Assembly (NCBI RefSeq): GCF_002754375.1
Contig: NZ_PEFF01000001.1
Span: 5,721,501 to 5,785,500, forward strand
DNA: 64,000 bases
Reading direction: 5' to 3'
From: Variovorax sp. 54
GTDB taxonomy: Bacteria > Pseudomonadota > Gammaproteobacteria > Burkholderiales > Burkholderiaceae_C
Positions 29,430 through 38,667 of the stretch are shown in pieces. The stretch's first letter is position 1; each line of letters opens with the position of its first letter. Below the pieces are notes generated by a model. It had not been told where the DNA came from. It saw only the letters and a list, made by a program, of their open reading frames with translations, and searched no databases. Position numbers and translations under genes: made by a program.

Positions 29430-30191
29430 CTATCTGATGGCGTCGCTGCGCGGCAACTGCGTCTTCAACAACAACGCCATCTCCTTCTTGCGCGCCGGCG
29501 GCAGCCGCGGCGTGATCGCACCGAAGCTGATCGCGGCCAACGTGGTGGCCGACGCCGCAAAGGTGCGCCCCACGCCCGACACGCCTTCCGTGAGCGTGTC
29601 CACGATGTCCGCATGGCCCGCCGCGCGCGTGCGCTTCACGGCCTGCTTCATGCGCTCGCGGGTGAAGCCGGCCTGCGCGTACTCGGCGGTGTGGCGCTCG
29701 AGGATGCGATCGATCTCAACGTCGGACAGCGCGGCCATCAGCGCCAGTCCGCCCGCGCCCAGGCCGAGCAGGCGGCGCCCGCCGACGTCGGTGGTGAACA
29801 CCTTCACCGGAAAGTGCCCCTCTTCGCGGTGCAGGCACACGCAATAGTCGCCCTGGCGGATCACGAGGAACACGGTGTCGCCCGACATGCGCGCGAGCTT
29901 CTGCATGACGGCGCGGCACGAGTCCACCAGCGGCACGCGCCGCATGGAGGCAAAGCCCATCTGCATGGCGTCGATGCCCAGGCGGTAGGCCTTGCCGTCG
30001 GGGTCGCGCTCGGCGAACTGCTCCTCGACCAGGCACGAGAGCAGGCGGTGCACGGTGGAGCGCTCCAGCCCCGAGGCGGCGATCACCTCGGTGAGCTTGA
30101 TGCCTTCCTCGTGGTGCTCGGCCAGCAGGCGCAGCAGCTGCAGGGCGCGCCGCAGGCTCTGGGCGCCGGCGGTCTCTCTGGGTTCGTCCAT
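29430..30191 (-). CDS. IclR-family transcriptional regulator
   Basis: A 253-residue regulator. The winged helix-turn-helix reads QLLRLLAEHHEEGIKLTEVIAASGLERSTVHRLLSCL. The GAF-like effector domain follows with TVFLVIRQGDYCVCLHREEG, GGRRLLGLGAGGLAL and the C-terminal TLAAISFGAITPRL. The ATG at 30191 gives a normal-length IclR protein. It is divergent from the acyl-CoA operon across a 96-base, AT-rich intergenic stretch (30200-30245), where its operator and both promoters should lie. Control of that operon is the natural expectation; the effector is probably an aromatic or dicarboxylic acid intermediate. Confidence 0.93.
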   Translation of the reverse strand: MDEPRETAGAQSLRRALQLLRLLAEHHEEGIKLTEVIAASGLERSTVHRLLSCLVEEQFAERDPDGKAYRLGIDAMQMGFASMRRVPLVDSCRAVMQKLARMSGDTVFLVIRQGDYCVCLHREEGHFPVKVFTTDVGGRRLLGLGAGGLALMAALSDVEIDRILERHTAEYAQAGFTRERMKQAVKRTRAAGHADIVDTLTEGVSGVGRTFAASATTLAAISFGAITPRLPPARKKEMALLLKTQLPRSDAIR

Positions 30192-30287
30192 ATAGTGGGA
30201 AAAATTGGAATTAGTGTTTGGGATGCAGGAATTTCGAAGTCTAAACTGACCTCGCCCAAGACCCAGACACAGACCCGGAGACACACG

Positions 30288-31085
30288 ATGGCCTACGACA
30301 CCCTCGAAATCGAACACCACGGCGCCGTGCGCCGCATCCTGCTGGCCCGCGACGCCCAGCGCAACGCCCAGAGCCAGCAGATGCTGGACGAGCTCATGGC
30401 TGCCTTCGACGACGCCGCGCGCGACGACACGGTGAACGCCGTGGTGCTCGGCGGCAAGGGCGCGCATTTCTCGGCCGGCCACGACCTCAAGCAGGCGCAG
30501 GCCGAGCGCGCCAACTTCACCGTCGAAGAGCGCTGGGCCTACGAAGAGCTGCGCTACTTCGACTACTCGATGCGCATCTGGGACTTTCCCAAGCCCACCA
30601 TCGCGCAGGTGCAGGGCGCCTGCGTGGCGGGCGGTTTCATGATCGCCAACATGTGCGACCTGGTGGTCGCAAGCGAGTCGGCCTTCTTCAGCGACCCCGT
30701 GGGCCACACGCTGGGCGCGGCGGCCACCGAGGTGCTGATCCACCCGTGGGTGATGGGCGCGCGCAAGGCCAAGGAAATGCTCTACACCGGCGGCAAGCTG
30801 TCGGCGCAGGAGGCGCATGCCATCGGGATGGTCAACCGCGTCGTGCCCGATGCCGAACTGGCCGACGCTGCACTGGCGCTCGCGCAGCAGATCGCCAAGG
30901 CGCCGCCGTTCGGGCTGCGCCTGATCAAGCGTTCGATCAACCGCACGCTCGATGCGCAGGGCCTGCGCACGGCGCTCGCTGCGCACTTCGACACGCACCA
31001 GCTCTCGCACCTGAGCGAGGGCTTTCTCACGGCCCGCGACCGCGGCCTGGCCTCGGCCATCCAGAAGAACCCCGCCTCCGCCTGA
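30288..31085 (+). CDS. Enoyl-CoA hydratase/isomerase-family protein
   Basis: Crotonase-fold enzyme of 265 residues. The ATG at 30288 follows a CGGAGACACACG leader. Oxyanion-hole motifs are GGKGAHFSAGHDLKQA and QGACVAGGFMIANMCDLVVASE; the helix GARKAKEMLYTGGKLSAQEAHAIG and the C-terminal RSINRTLDAQG are typical. It probably hydrates an alpha-beta unsaturated acyl-CoA made by the dehydrogenases encoded downstream. It is the first gene of the operon, separated from the next start by only three bases. Confidence 0.93.
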   Translation: MAYDTLEIEHHGAVRRILLARDAQRNAQSQQMLDELMAAFDDAARDDTVNAVVLGGKGAHFSAGHDLKQAQAERANFTVEERWAYEELRYFDYSMRIWDFPKPTIAQVQGACVAGGFMIANMCDLVVASESAFFSDPVGHTLGAAATEVLIHPWVMGARKAKEMLYTGGKLSAQEAHAIGMVNRVVPDAELADAALALAQQIAKAPPFGLRLIKRSINRTLDAQGLRTALAAHFDTHQLSHLSEGFLTARDRGLASAIQKNPASA

Positions 31086-31088
31086 ACG

Positions 31089-33176
31089 ATGACCTTGCAC
31101 CGTCTCGAACCCCTGCTGAACCCGGCCTCCATCGCCGTGGTCGGCGCCAGCGGCAACGCCGCGCGCATCGGCGGCATGCCGCTCGCGCACCTCACGAAAT
31201 TCGGCTACGCCGGCGCGATCTACCCGATCAATCCCAAGTACGAAGAAGTCTTCGGCCTGCGCTGCTGGCCGGACCTCGAAGCGCTGCCCGCCGCACCCGA
31301 CCTGGTGGTGCTTGCGCTGGCTGCGGCCGAGGTCACGCCGATGCTGAAGCGCTGCCAGGCGCGCGGCGTGCGCGCCGTCATCGTCTATGCCGCGGGCTTT
31401 GCCGAAGCCGGTGACGCGGGCGCCGCATTGCAGGCCGAGCTGGAAGCCTTCGTGGCCACCACCGACATGGTGGTGGCGGGCCCGAACGCCATGGGTTTTG
31501 CCAACCTGAACACGCAGGCCCACACCAACTTCGCGTCGGTGTTCAACACCGCGCCGATGCAGCAGGGCCCGGGTCGCGTGAGCCTGCTCACGCAAAGCGG
31601 CAACGTCTGCGCCGCGGTGTATGCCATTGCGCGGCGGTTGGGCGTGGAGTTCAGCCACTTCATCAACACCGGCAACGAAGCCTGCGTGGACTTCGCGCAG
31701 TACCTCGAGTACCTGGCGCAGGACGACGCGACCGAAGTGGGCATCGGCTACATCGAGGAGCTGCGCGACGGCCCGCGCTTCATGGAGGCCGCGGCCGAGT
31801 TCGTGCGGCGCGACAAGCTGCTCATCCTCTACAAGGCCGGCGAGACGGAGAAGGGCTCCGAGGCCGTGCGCTCGCACACCTCGGCGCTGGCGGGCGACCA
31901 GCAGATCTACCAGGCGGCGTTCCGCCAGCTCAACATCATCCAGAGCCACGACTTCGCGCAGATGGCGCAGCTCGCGCACCTGGCGGGCTACAGGCAGCGC
32001 AGCGCGGGCCAACGCGTGGCGATCATCACCATCTCGGGCGCGCTGGGCGCGATCCTGGCCGACAAGTTCATCGGCCAGGGACTCGACGTGCCCACGCTGC
32101 CGCAGCCGCTGCAAGACCAGCTGCGCGCCGGCATTCCCGACTACGGCATGGTCTCCAACCCGGTCGACGTGACGGGCAACGTGGTGAACGACCCCGGCTT
32201 CGTGCGCACGGCGATGGAAGCGCTGGCGGTGTCCGACGCCATCGATGCCATCGTGGTCTACGCGCCGGGCTACATGCTCGACCGCATGGCCGACGACCTG
32301 TGCGCCGTGGCCGAAAACCATTCGCGCCTGATCGTCGCCATCGACACCGGCGCAGCGAAGACGCGCGAGCAACTGCGTGCGGGCGGCGTGCCGGTGTTCG
32401 AGGACATCGGCGTGGCGGTGTCGGCGCTGTCGCCCTTCCTGCTGTGGCAGGAGCGGCGCAAGCACAACCCGTGGCTGCAGGTACGCCGCCAGCCTGCGCC
32501 CGCGCGTGCCACGCTGGCGGGGCGGGCCGACGAGCACACCACCAAGCGCTACCTCGCCGAGTTCGGCGTGCAGCCGGTCGACGAGGCCGTGGCGCGCACG
32601 GCGGACGAAGCCGCAGCCGTGGCCGAGCGGCTGGGCTTTCCGGTCGTGCTGAAGGTGCTCAGCGCCGACATCGCGCACAAGACCGAGGCCGGCGGCGTGC
32701 GCCTGCGGCTGGGCAATGCGCAAGAGGTGCGCAAGGCCTTCGACGAAGTGATGGCCTCGGCGCGCGCCTACGCGCCCACGGCGCAGATCGACGGCGCGCT
32801 GCTGCAGAAGATGGAAGCAGGGCAGGCCGAACTCATCCTCGGTGCCACGCGCGACCCGGTGTTCGGCATGACGCTCACCGTGGGCCTGGGCGGCGTGCTC
32901 ACCGAGCTGTACAAGGACGTGAGCCACCGCGTGCTGCCCGTCGACGCGGCGATGGCGCGCGACATGCTCGGCGAGCTCAAGGCCTTTCCGTTGCTCACGG
33001 GCTACCGCGGCCGGCCGCTGGGCGACGTCGAGGCCGCGTGCCGCGCCATCGCTGGATTTTCACGCGCCGTGCTGGCGCTGCAGGAACAGGCAGACGAGGT
33101 CGAAGTCAACCCGCTGCTCGTGAAGGAACAGGGCCAGGGCGTGCGCGCGCTCGACGCCCTGGTCCTGGCTTCGTAA
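31089..33176 (+). CDS. ADP-forming acyl-CoA synthetase (acetate-CoA ligase family)
   Basis: A 695-residue single-chain acyl-CoA synthetase of the NDP-forming superfamily, activating a carboxylate with CoA and ATP. Order of domains: CoA-binding Rossmann domain (NPASIAVVGASGNAARIGG, about 10-130), ligase/flavodoxin-like domains (LLTQSGNVCAAVYAIARRLG) with the putative phospho-histidine His263 in VRSHTSALAGD, and a C-terminal ATP-grasp domain from about residue 475 (FPVVLKVLSADIAHKTEAGGV, GLGGVLTELYKDVSHRVLP). Its place in a beta-oxidation operon suggests it activates the organic acid taken up with the Bug protein. The acid itself is unknown. Confidence 0.92.
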   Translation: MTLHRLEPLLNPASIAVVGASGNAARIGGMPLAHLTKFGYAGAIYPINPKYEEVFGLRCWPDLEALPAAPDLVVLALAAAEVTPMLKRCQARGVRAVIVYAAGFAEAGDAGAALQAELEAFVATTDMVVAGPNAMGFANLNTQAHTNFASVFNTAPMQQGPGRVSLLTQSGNVCAAVYAIARRLGVEFSHFINTGNEACVDFAQYLEYLAQDDATEVGIGYIEELRDGPRFMEAAAEFVRRDKLLILYKAGETEKGSEAVRSHTSALAGDQQIYQAAFRQLNIIQSHDFAQMAQLAHLAGYRQRSAGQRVAIITISGALGAILADKFIGQGLDVPTLPQPLQDQLRAGIPDYGMVSNPVDVTGNVVNDPGFVRTAMEALAVSDAIDAIVVYAPGYMLDRMADDLCAVAENHSRLIVAIDTGAAKTREQLRAGGVPVFEDIGVAVSALSPFLLWQERRKHNPWLQVRRQPAPARATLAGRADEHTTKRYLAEFGVQPVDEAVARTADEAAAVAERLGFPVVLKVLSADIAHKTEAGGVRLRLGNAQEVRKAFDEVMASARAYAPTAQIDGALLQKMEAGQAELILGATRDPVFGMTLTVGLGGVLTELYKDVSHRVLPVDAAMARDMLGELKAFPLLTGYRGRPLGDVEAACRAIAGFSRAVLALQEQADEVEVNPLLVKEQGQGVRALDALVLAS

Positions 33177-33215
33177 GACAGAACCACAACCATCGACAGA
33201 GACAGGAGACATCCC

Positions 33216-34184
33216 ATGTTCAAGAAAGCACTGGCCTGCGTGGCCCTGGCCGCCGCCGCGCTCGCGGGCGGCACCGCCATGGCGCAGACCTACCCGACCA
33301 AGCCGGTCACGCTCGTCGTGCCGTTCTCGCCCGGCGGCGCGGCCGACATCATGTCGCGCCTGCTCGCCGAGCGGCTGCACAAGCGCCTGGGCCAACCTGT
33401 GCTGGTCGAGAACAAGCCCGGCGCCGGCACCATGATCGCGTCGGAGTACGTCGCCAAGGCCGCACCCGACGGCCACACGCTGCTGCTCGCGGCCTCGTCG
33501 CTCGGCATTGCGCCGAGCCTGTACAGCAAGGTCAACTACGACCCCGTGAAAGACTTCGCGCCGGTCTCGCAGGTGGCCTCGGTGGTGCACGTGCTGGTGG
33601 TGCATCCGAGCATCCCGGCCAAGAACGTGGGCGAGCTCGTGAGCTGGCTCAAGGCCAACCCCAACAAGGCCAACTATGGCTCGGTGGGCGCGGGCACGTC
33701 GACGCACCTGGAGGCCGAGCTCTTCAACAGCGTGGCCGGCGTGAAGATGCAGCACATCCCCTACAAGGGCAGCGCGCCTGCGCTCACCGACATGATCGGC
33801 GGCCAGCTGCAGGTGATGTTCGATGCGTACGCGTCCTCGGGCCCGTTCATCAAGGACGGCAAGGTGCGCCTGCTGGCCGTGACCACGGCGCAGCGCTCGC
33901 AGTCGCTGCCCGACACGCCCACCGTCGCCGAGTCGGGCCTGCCCGGCTACGAAGCCATGCCATGGCTCGGCGTGGTCGCCCCGGCCAAGACGCCCGCGGC
34001 GGTCGTGAACAAGCTGCACGACGAGCTGCAAGAGGTGCTCAAGGAACCCGAGGTGAAGGACAAGTTCCGCAGCCTGGGCCTGGACATCATCGGCAACAAG
34101 CCCGACGAGTTCGCGGCCTTCCTGCGCAAGGACATCGTGAAGTGGGCCAAGGTCATCAAGGATTCAGGCGCAAAGGCCGACTGA
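33216..34184 (+). CDS. Bug-family tripartite tricarboxylate transporter substrate-binding protein
   Basis: Periplasmic binding protein of 322 residues with signal peptide MFKKALACVALAAAALAGG (cleavage near AMA-QTYP). Bug hallmarks are YPTKPVTLVVPFSPGGAADIMSRLLAERL at the mature start (split YPTKPVTLVVPFSPGG), VENKPGAGTMIASEYVAKAAPDG, NYGSVGAGTSTHLEAELF and the late LPGYEAMPWLGVVAPAKTP. Such proteins bind carboxylates. No TctA/TctB membrane subunits are adjacent, as is common for the hugely expanded Bug family in beta-proteobacteria. Ribosome-binding site CAGGAGAC precedes the ATG. Confidence 0.94.
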   Translation: MFKKALACVALAAAALAGGTAMAQTYPTKPVTLVVPFSPGGAADIMSRLLAERLHKRLGQPVLVENKPGAGTMIASEYVAKAAPDGHTLLLAASSLGIAPSLYSKVNYDPVKDFAPVSQVASVVHVLVVHPSIPAKNVGELVSWLKANPNKANYGSVGAGTSTHLEAELFNSVAGVKMQHIPYKGSAPALTDMIGGQLQVMFDAYASSGPFIKDGKVRLLAVTTAQRSQSLPDTPTVAESGLPGYEAMPWLGVVAPAKTPAAVVNKLHDELQEVLKEPEVKDKFRSLGLDIIGNKPDEFAAFLRKDIVKWAKVIKDSGAKAD

Positions 34185-34224
34185 CATCCGCGATCCATCA
34201 GCAAGAACGAGAAAGCAGACAAAC

Positions 34225-35415
34225 ATGCAAGTGGGTTACTCGGCGCAAGACGAAGCCTTCCGCCTCACGTTGCGCGACTGGTTCGAGACGCACTATCCGC
34301 GCTTCGTCGCGGCCTGGCCCGGGGGCGTGCCCGACGCCAACGAGCTGACCTGGCGCCGCGCCTGGGAAGACCACGTGTGCCAGGCCGGCTGGTCGGGCCT
34401 GGGCTGGCCCGAGGCCCACGGCGGCAAGGCCTGGCCACTCACGCGGCAGGCCATCTTTCACGAGGAGCAGGCCCGCATCGGCGCGCCGCTGGGCGTGAAC
34501 ATCATCGGCCACGGCATCCTGGCGCCGACGCTGATCCACTTCGCGAGCGAGGCGCAGAAGGCACGCTTTCTGCCCGGCATCTTGAGCAACCGCGAGATCT
34601 GGTGCCAGGGCTACTCGGAGCCCGGCGCGGGCTCCGACCTTGCGGCGCTGTCCACGCGCGCCGAGCGGCGCGGCGACCACTACGTGCTCAACGGCCACAA
34701 GGTGTGGACCTCGTTCGCGCACATTGCCGACTACTGCTTCGTGCTCGCACGCACCGACGCCGCAGCCGCGCGCCACAAGGGCATCAGCTTCCTGCTGGTC
34801 GACATGAAGAGCCCTGGCGTGCGCGTGGAATCCATCCGCCAGATCACGGGCGAGTCGGACTTCAACGAGGTCTTCTTCGAGGACGTGAAGGTGCCGCTCG
34901 ATGCACTCGTGGGCGAAGAGAACGGCGGCTGGCGGCTGGCCATGGCCGCGGCGAGCTTCGAGCGCGGCACCTACTTCATTCCGCGCCAGGTGCGCTTCAC
35001 GCAGGAGCTGGGCGCGCTCACGCGGCTGGCGGCCAGCGTGCAGAGGGGCGGACGCCCCGCGCTCGACTGCCCGCACCTGCGGCGCGACCTCGCGCGGCTG
35101 GCGGTCGACAGCCATGTGCTCAAGCTCAAGTCGTACCGCGCGCTCACGCACGCGATGCGCGGCGGGCCGCCGGGGCCCGAGGGCTCGTCGACCAAGCTGC
35201 ACTGGAGCGAGTCGCACCAGAAGCTGCTCGCCACCGCCATGGAAGTGCTGGGTGAACGCGCGCTGGCCGGCCCCGAGCCCACGGGCGCTGACCCGCAAGC
35301 TGCGGCCTGGGTGCGCGACTACCTGTGGACGCGCGCCGAAACCATCCTGGCGGGCACTTCCGAAGTGCAGCGCAACATCCTGGCCGAGCAGATGCTGGGC
35401 CTGCCCAAGAACTGA
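34225..35415 (+). CDS. Acyl-CoA dehydrogenase, PimC-like large subunit type
   Basis: FAD-dependent dehydrogenase of 396 residues. Key motifs are WSGLGWPEAHGGKAWPL, GYSEPGAGSDLAALSTRAE, LNGHKVWTSFAHIADYC and the C-terminal GTSEVQRNILAEQMLGLP. The tryptophan-rich, long-insert layout resembles the large partner of paired dehydrogenases such as pimeloyl-CoA dehydrogenase PimC. The immediately following smaller dehydrogenase supports a heteromeric enzyme. A short-chain dicarboxyl- or branched acyl-CoA is a reasonable substrate class, but this is inference. Confidence 0.92.
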   Translation: MQVGYSAQDEAFRLTLRDWFETHYPRFVAAWPGGVPDANELTWRRAWEDHVCQAGWSGLGWPEAHGGKAWPLTRQAIFHEEQARIGAPLGVNIIGHGILAPTLIHFASEAQKARFLPGILSNREIWCQGYSEPGAGSDLAALSTRAERRGDHYVLNGHKVWTSFAHIADYCFVLARTDAAAARHKGISFLLVDMKSPGVRVESIRQITGESDFNEVFFEDVKVPLDALVGEENGGWRLAMAAASFERGTYFIPRQVRFTQELGALTRLAASVQRGGRPALDCPHLRRDLARLAVDSHVLKLKSYRALTHAMRGGPPGPEGSSTKLHWSESHQKLLATAMEVLGERALAGPEPTGADPQAAAWVRDYLWTRAETILAGTSEVQRNILAEQMLGLPKN

Positions 35416-35438
35416 AGACGACGACGACACGACCCGCC

Positions 35439-36470
35439 ATGGATTTCGCATTGAACGACGAGCAGCAGATGCTGCACGCGTCGGCCCACCGCTTCTTCGC
35501 CGACCACCACCCGCTCACGCGCGCACGGCGTGCCTTGCCCTGGACCGATGCCACGCAGCAGTCGCTGTGGACCGACATGGCCGGCATGGGCTGGATGGCG
35601 CTGCTGGTGCCCGAGGCGCACGACGGCCTGGGGCTCGGCATGAGCGAGGCCTGCATCGTGGCCGAGGCCGCAGGCCAGCAGCTGCTGAACCTGCCGCTGG
35701 CTGGCAGTGCGGTGCTGTTGCCGCTGTGGCTGCAGGCGTGTGGTGAAGCGCCGCCCGATGCGTTGCGCGATTCGGTGCGCGCGGCGATGGCGGGCGAGCG
35801 CGCCTTCCATTGCATCGCGGAGGGTGATGCATGGATCGACCACGCGGGGCAGGCTTCGGACCTCGTGGTGGTGCAGGGCTGGCATGACGATGCGGTGCCT
35901 TTGCGCCTGGCGCTGCAGCCGATGCCCGCGGGCGTTGCATCCGATGCACTCGACCCTACGTTGCGGCAGGCGCCGGCGGCACCTGCGCCGGCACTCGCAT
36001 GGGCGACGCTGCCCATCGCCCCCGAAGCACGTGCCCGCGTGCGTGCCGCGCACCGTGTCGCGCTGGCTGCCGAACTCGTCGGCATCGCACAAGCCGCGCT
36101 CGACCTGGCCTGCGCCTATGCCCGCGAGCGCGTGCAGTTCGGCAAAGCCATCGGCAGCTACCAGGCCATCAAGCACCAACTCGCCAACGCCTGGATGGGC
36201 GTCGACAACGCACGCCTGGCCGTGCGCTACGCCGCGGCCGCGCTCGACAGCGGCCTGCCCGATTGGCGTTTTGCCTGCGCCGCGGCCGAGTTCACGGCCA
36301 TCGAGGGCGCGCAGCAGACCACGCGCACGGCCATCCAGGTGCATGGCGGCATGGGCTTCACCTGGGAGCACGACGCGCACCTGTACCTGAAGCGCGCGCA
36401 GCACCTGTCGACGCGCCTGGGCGGTGCGTCGCGCGCGCTGGACCAGGTCGAAGCGCTCGCTCTGGCCTGA
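35439..36470 (+). CDS. Acyl-CoA dehydrogenase, PimD-like small subunit type
   Basis: A 343-residue dehydrogenase homologue starting MDFALNDEQQMLHASAHRFF, 23 bases after its partner. It has the N-terminal helical domain, a middle region shortened relative to standard enzymes, and a C-terminal domain with RERVQFGKAIGSYQAIKHQLAN and QVHGGMGFTWEHDAHLYLKRA. The MGFTWEHD motif replaces the GTSEI-type loop, as in the small partners of paired dehydrogenases. It is the last gene of the IclR-linked operon. Confidence 0.92.
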   Translation: MDFALNDEQQMLHASAHRFFADHHPLTRARRALPWTDATQQSLWTDMAGMGWMALLVPEAHDGLGLGMSEACIVAEAAGQQLLNLPLAGSAVLLPLWLQACGEAPPDALRDSVRAAMAGERAFHCIAEGDAWIDHAGQASDLVVVQGWHDDAVPLRLALQPMPAGVASDALDPTLRQAPAAPAPALAWATLPIAPEARARVRAAHRVALAAELVGIAQAALDLACAYARERVQFGKAIGSYQAIKHQLANAWMGVDNARLAVRYAAAALDSGLPDWRFACAAAEFTAIEGAQQTTRTAIQVHGGMGFTWEHDAHLYLKRAQHLSTRLGGASRALDQVEALALA

Positions 36471-36582
36471 GGCCGCGCGGCATTGCCATGCGGGGCGCCT
36501 GGGCGATGAGCGCCTTCTAGAATCAAACGACACACTTGTCCGCAAACGCCGGGCAAGCCGTTATGTTCGTCTTCTTTTTTGC

Positions 36583-37500
36583 ATGTCTCATCTTCGACCG
36601 CGCTCCGCTTTCCTCGCTTTTCTTCTTCTCTCTTCCTTCGGTGCCGTCGCACAAACCGCGACACCCCAACTCGTCCTCGTGCCGCATCACGAGCGCACGC
36701 AGGAAGCATCCCAGGCCCCCGCACTCGACCTCGCCGTGACGCGCTTCGCGGGCATGGCGTCGGGCTCGTACTACTGGCCTGAGGGCCTGCTGGCCGAGCA
36801 GCTGATCTCGGGCCTGGCCTCGCGCCCCGACCGCAAGCAGCAGGCACTGCCTGACGGCCAACGACTGCTTTCGTCGTACCGCCGTCCCTACGACGGCGGT
36901 GAGCGCGCGGCCGTGCTGGTCGACGACCGCAGCGGCGACGTGCTGGCTGCGGCACTGGTGCATCGCAGCTGCGGCAAGGACTCGTCGTCGAGCGGTTGTC
37001 TCGACGATCAGCACGCCGTGCTCTCGATCTTCTTGCGTCCCGGCTTCGACCGCGCCAAGGCGCAACCGCTGGTCGCGTGGAGCCAGCAGGTTCCCGACCG
37101 CATGCAGGGTGGCGAGGGCGTGGGCGAGAAGATCGCCACGACCGAGTACGTCACGATGGACGCCGCGCGCACCACGGCGCGCCCGATCGTGCGTCCCAAC
37201 AAGGCCTTCTCCGCGCAGGTGCCGCTGTACCCCAAGGCGCTGATCTACGGCACCGCGCAAGACGCGCTGAGCGACGCCAAGGCCAAGCGCGTGCTGCGCC
37301 TGCAGACCGTCGACACGCCGGAGCAGGTGCTGGCGTTCTACAAGCAGCTGTCGCCGCCGCTGAAAGACATCGAGTCCAACCTCGAGGGGCGCAACGGTTT
37401 CATCGCCGGCAGCCGCAACGGCCTGAGCTTCTCCGTCAACACGACGGTCCCGCGCGACATGCCCGCGATCACGAACATCGAAGTGGAAATTTCCGAATGA
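36583..37500 (+). CDS. Secreted protein of unknown function, tandem paralogue A
   Basis: A 305-residue protein with signal peptide MSHLRPRSAFLAFLLLSSFG, cleavage near AVAQ. I recognise no named family. The mature part has FAGMASGSYYWPEGLLAEQLISGL, a region with two cysteines (RSCGKDSSSSGC) that could form a disulphide, and a C-terminal domain with VDTPEQVLAFYKQL and NGLSFSVNTTV. The motifs SGSYYWPEGLLAEQL and PLVAWSQQVP recur in the next gene (RGSYTEPDTLIAQQL, PLVAWSKQLP), so the pair arose by tandem duplication. Its stop overlaps that gene's start (ATGA). The ATG at 36583 is chosen for the signal peptide. Confidence 0.75.
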   Translation: MSHLRPRSAFLAFLLLSSFGAVAQTATPQLVLVPHHERTQEASQAPALDLAVTRFAGMASGSYYWPEGLLAEQLISGLASRPDRKQQALPDGQRLLSSYRRPYDGGERAAVLVDDRSGDVLAAALVHRSCGKDSSSSGCLDDQHAVLSIFLRPGFDRAKAQPLVAWSQQVPDRMQGGEGVGEKIATTEYVTMDAARTTARPIVRPNKAFSAQVPLYPKALIYGTAQDALSDAKAKRVLRLQTVDTPEQVLAFYKQLSPPLKDIESNLEGRNGFIAGSRNGLSFSVNTTVPRDMPAITNIEVEISE

Positions 37501-38501
37501 AGAAGACGTTGATTCAGTCGGCGCTGGCGTCGCTGCTGTTCGCCTGCGCGCTCACCGCCCACGCCCAAGACGCTGCAGCGCCCGTCACCACGAAGCTGCC
37601 ACCGCCCGCGCTGCGCCTCAGCGAGCAGACGCGCATCCGCAGCGCCGTGATCGGCCTGGTCGGCTACGCGCGCGGCAGCTACACCGAGCCCGACACGCTG
37701 ATCGCGCAGCAGCTGCTCGAAGGCATGCGCTCGAAGTTCGACGTCACGCGCACGGTGTGGCCCGACGGCCGGCAGGTCATTGCGTCCGTCAGCGGCGGCG
37801 GTCACGGCGAAGAGCGCGCCGCGATGCTGATCGACGCCGACGGCCGCGTGCAGGCGGTGGGGCTGGTCAACGGCCATTGCCGCGCGGGCGCAAAGAGCGA
37901 CGATCCCAAGGTGTGCAACCCCTTGCCGCAGACCGTGCTGTCGGTCTTCCAGCACGCGGGTGCCAGCCAGGCCGATGCCGCGCCGCTGGTGGCGTGGAGC
38001 AAGCAGCTGCCGTCGTTCCTCGCGGCCATGGCCGAGAGCGACGACCCGGCGGACGTGGCCGCCGCGCAGAAGATCGCCAGCGTCGAATACATCACCGGCC
38101 AGCCCAACGTGCCGGGCTGGCGCGTCGCGCAATTGCCGCCGGGCTTCCCCGCGTCGCTGCATCCGATGCTCGTGCAGACGGGCGAGGTGAACAGTTCGGC
38201 CAGCGCCGGCAAGATCGTGCTGCCCAAGGGCCTGGCCGGCCTGCCGATGCGCACGGCCTACGAGCGCTCGCAGCGCCCCGAGGCGCAGCTGCCCGACGCC
38301 GAGGTCACGCTGCGCAGCTACGAGCCGATCGCCAAGCTGGTCGACACCTACCGCGAACTCGCCAAGGGCGCGACGCTGGACGAAGAGGGCCGCGAGGTCG
38401 TCTTCAACGGCACCGACGGCGCGGGCCGCTACAGCGTGCGCCTGCGCGACGCGAAGGAAACCGGCGTGTTCATCACCGTGGCGAGCTGGAAGCGCAAGTA
38501 G
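37497..38501 (+). CDS. Secreted protein of unknown function, tandem paralogue B
   Basis: A 334-residue protein with signal peptide MKKTLIQSALASLLFACALT (cleavage near AHAQ). It is related to the preceding protein through GYARGSYTEPDTLIAQQLLEGM, the EERAAMLIDADGRV strand, a two-cysteine region (GHCRAGAKSDDPKVC), PLVAWSKQLP, and the C-terminal IAKLVDTYRELAKG, which parallels VLAFYKQL. The ATG lies inside the preceding stop (ATGA), so the two are translationally coupled and may form a periplasmic complex. The function is unknown. Confidence 0.75.
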   Translation: MKKTLIQSALASLLFACALTAHAQDAAAPVTTKLPPPALRLSEQTRIRSAVIGLVGYARGSYTEPDTLIAQQLLEGMRSKFDVTRTVWPDGRQVIASVSGGGHGEERAAMLIDADGRVQAVGLVNGHCRAGAKSDDPKVCNPLPQTVLSVFQHAGASQADAAPLVAWSKQLPSFLAAMAESDDPADVAAAQKIASVEYITGQPNVPGWRVAQLPPGFPASLHPMLVQTGEVNSSASAGKIVLPKGLAGLPMRTAYERSQRPEAQLPDAEVTLRSYEPIAKLVDTYRELAKGATLDEEGREVVFNGTDGAGRYSVRLRDAKETGVFITVASWKRK

Positions 38502-38667
38502 CCGCCAGCTGGCGTTGCATGGCCCTTTGCGGCCCGGATGTCAATCGGCGGATTCTTGCTGCGGCCCTCCGATGACACCGAGGCGCGCGGGGCAGGGTGC
38601 TCACGAGAATCGATGCATGACCCTGGCCGTCAGAGCCTGCCGCATCCACCTCGAGGAGACAACCGCC

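Noticed and set aside
30192..32927. Upstream in-frame extension of the IclR gene across the acyl-CoA operon
   Set aside because: The stop-free frame is a composition effect. The IclR protein has a normal ATG at 30191 and normal length, and the extension is antisense to two real genes.
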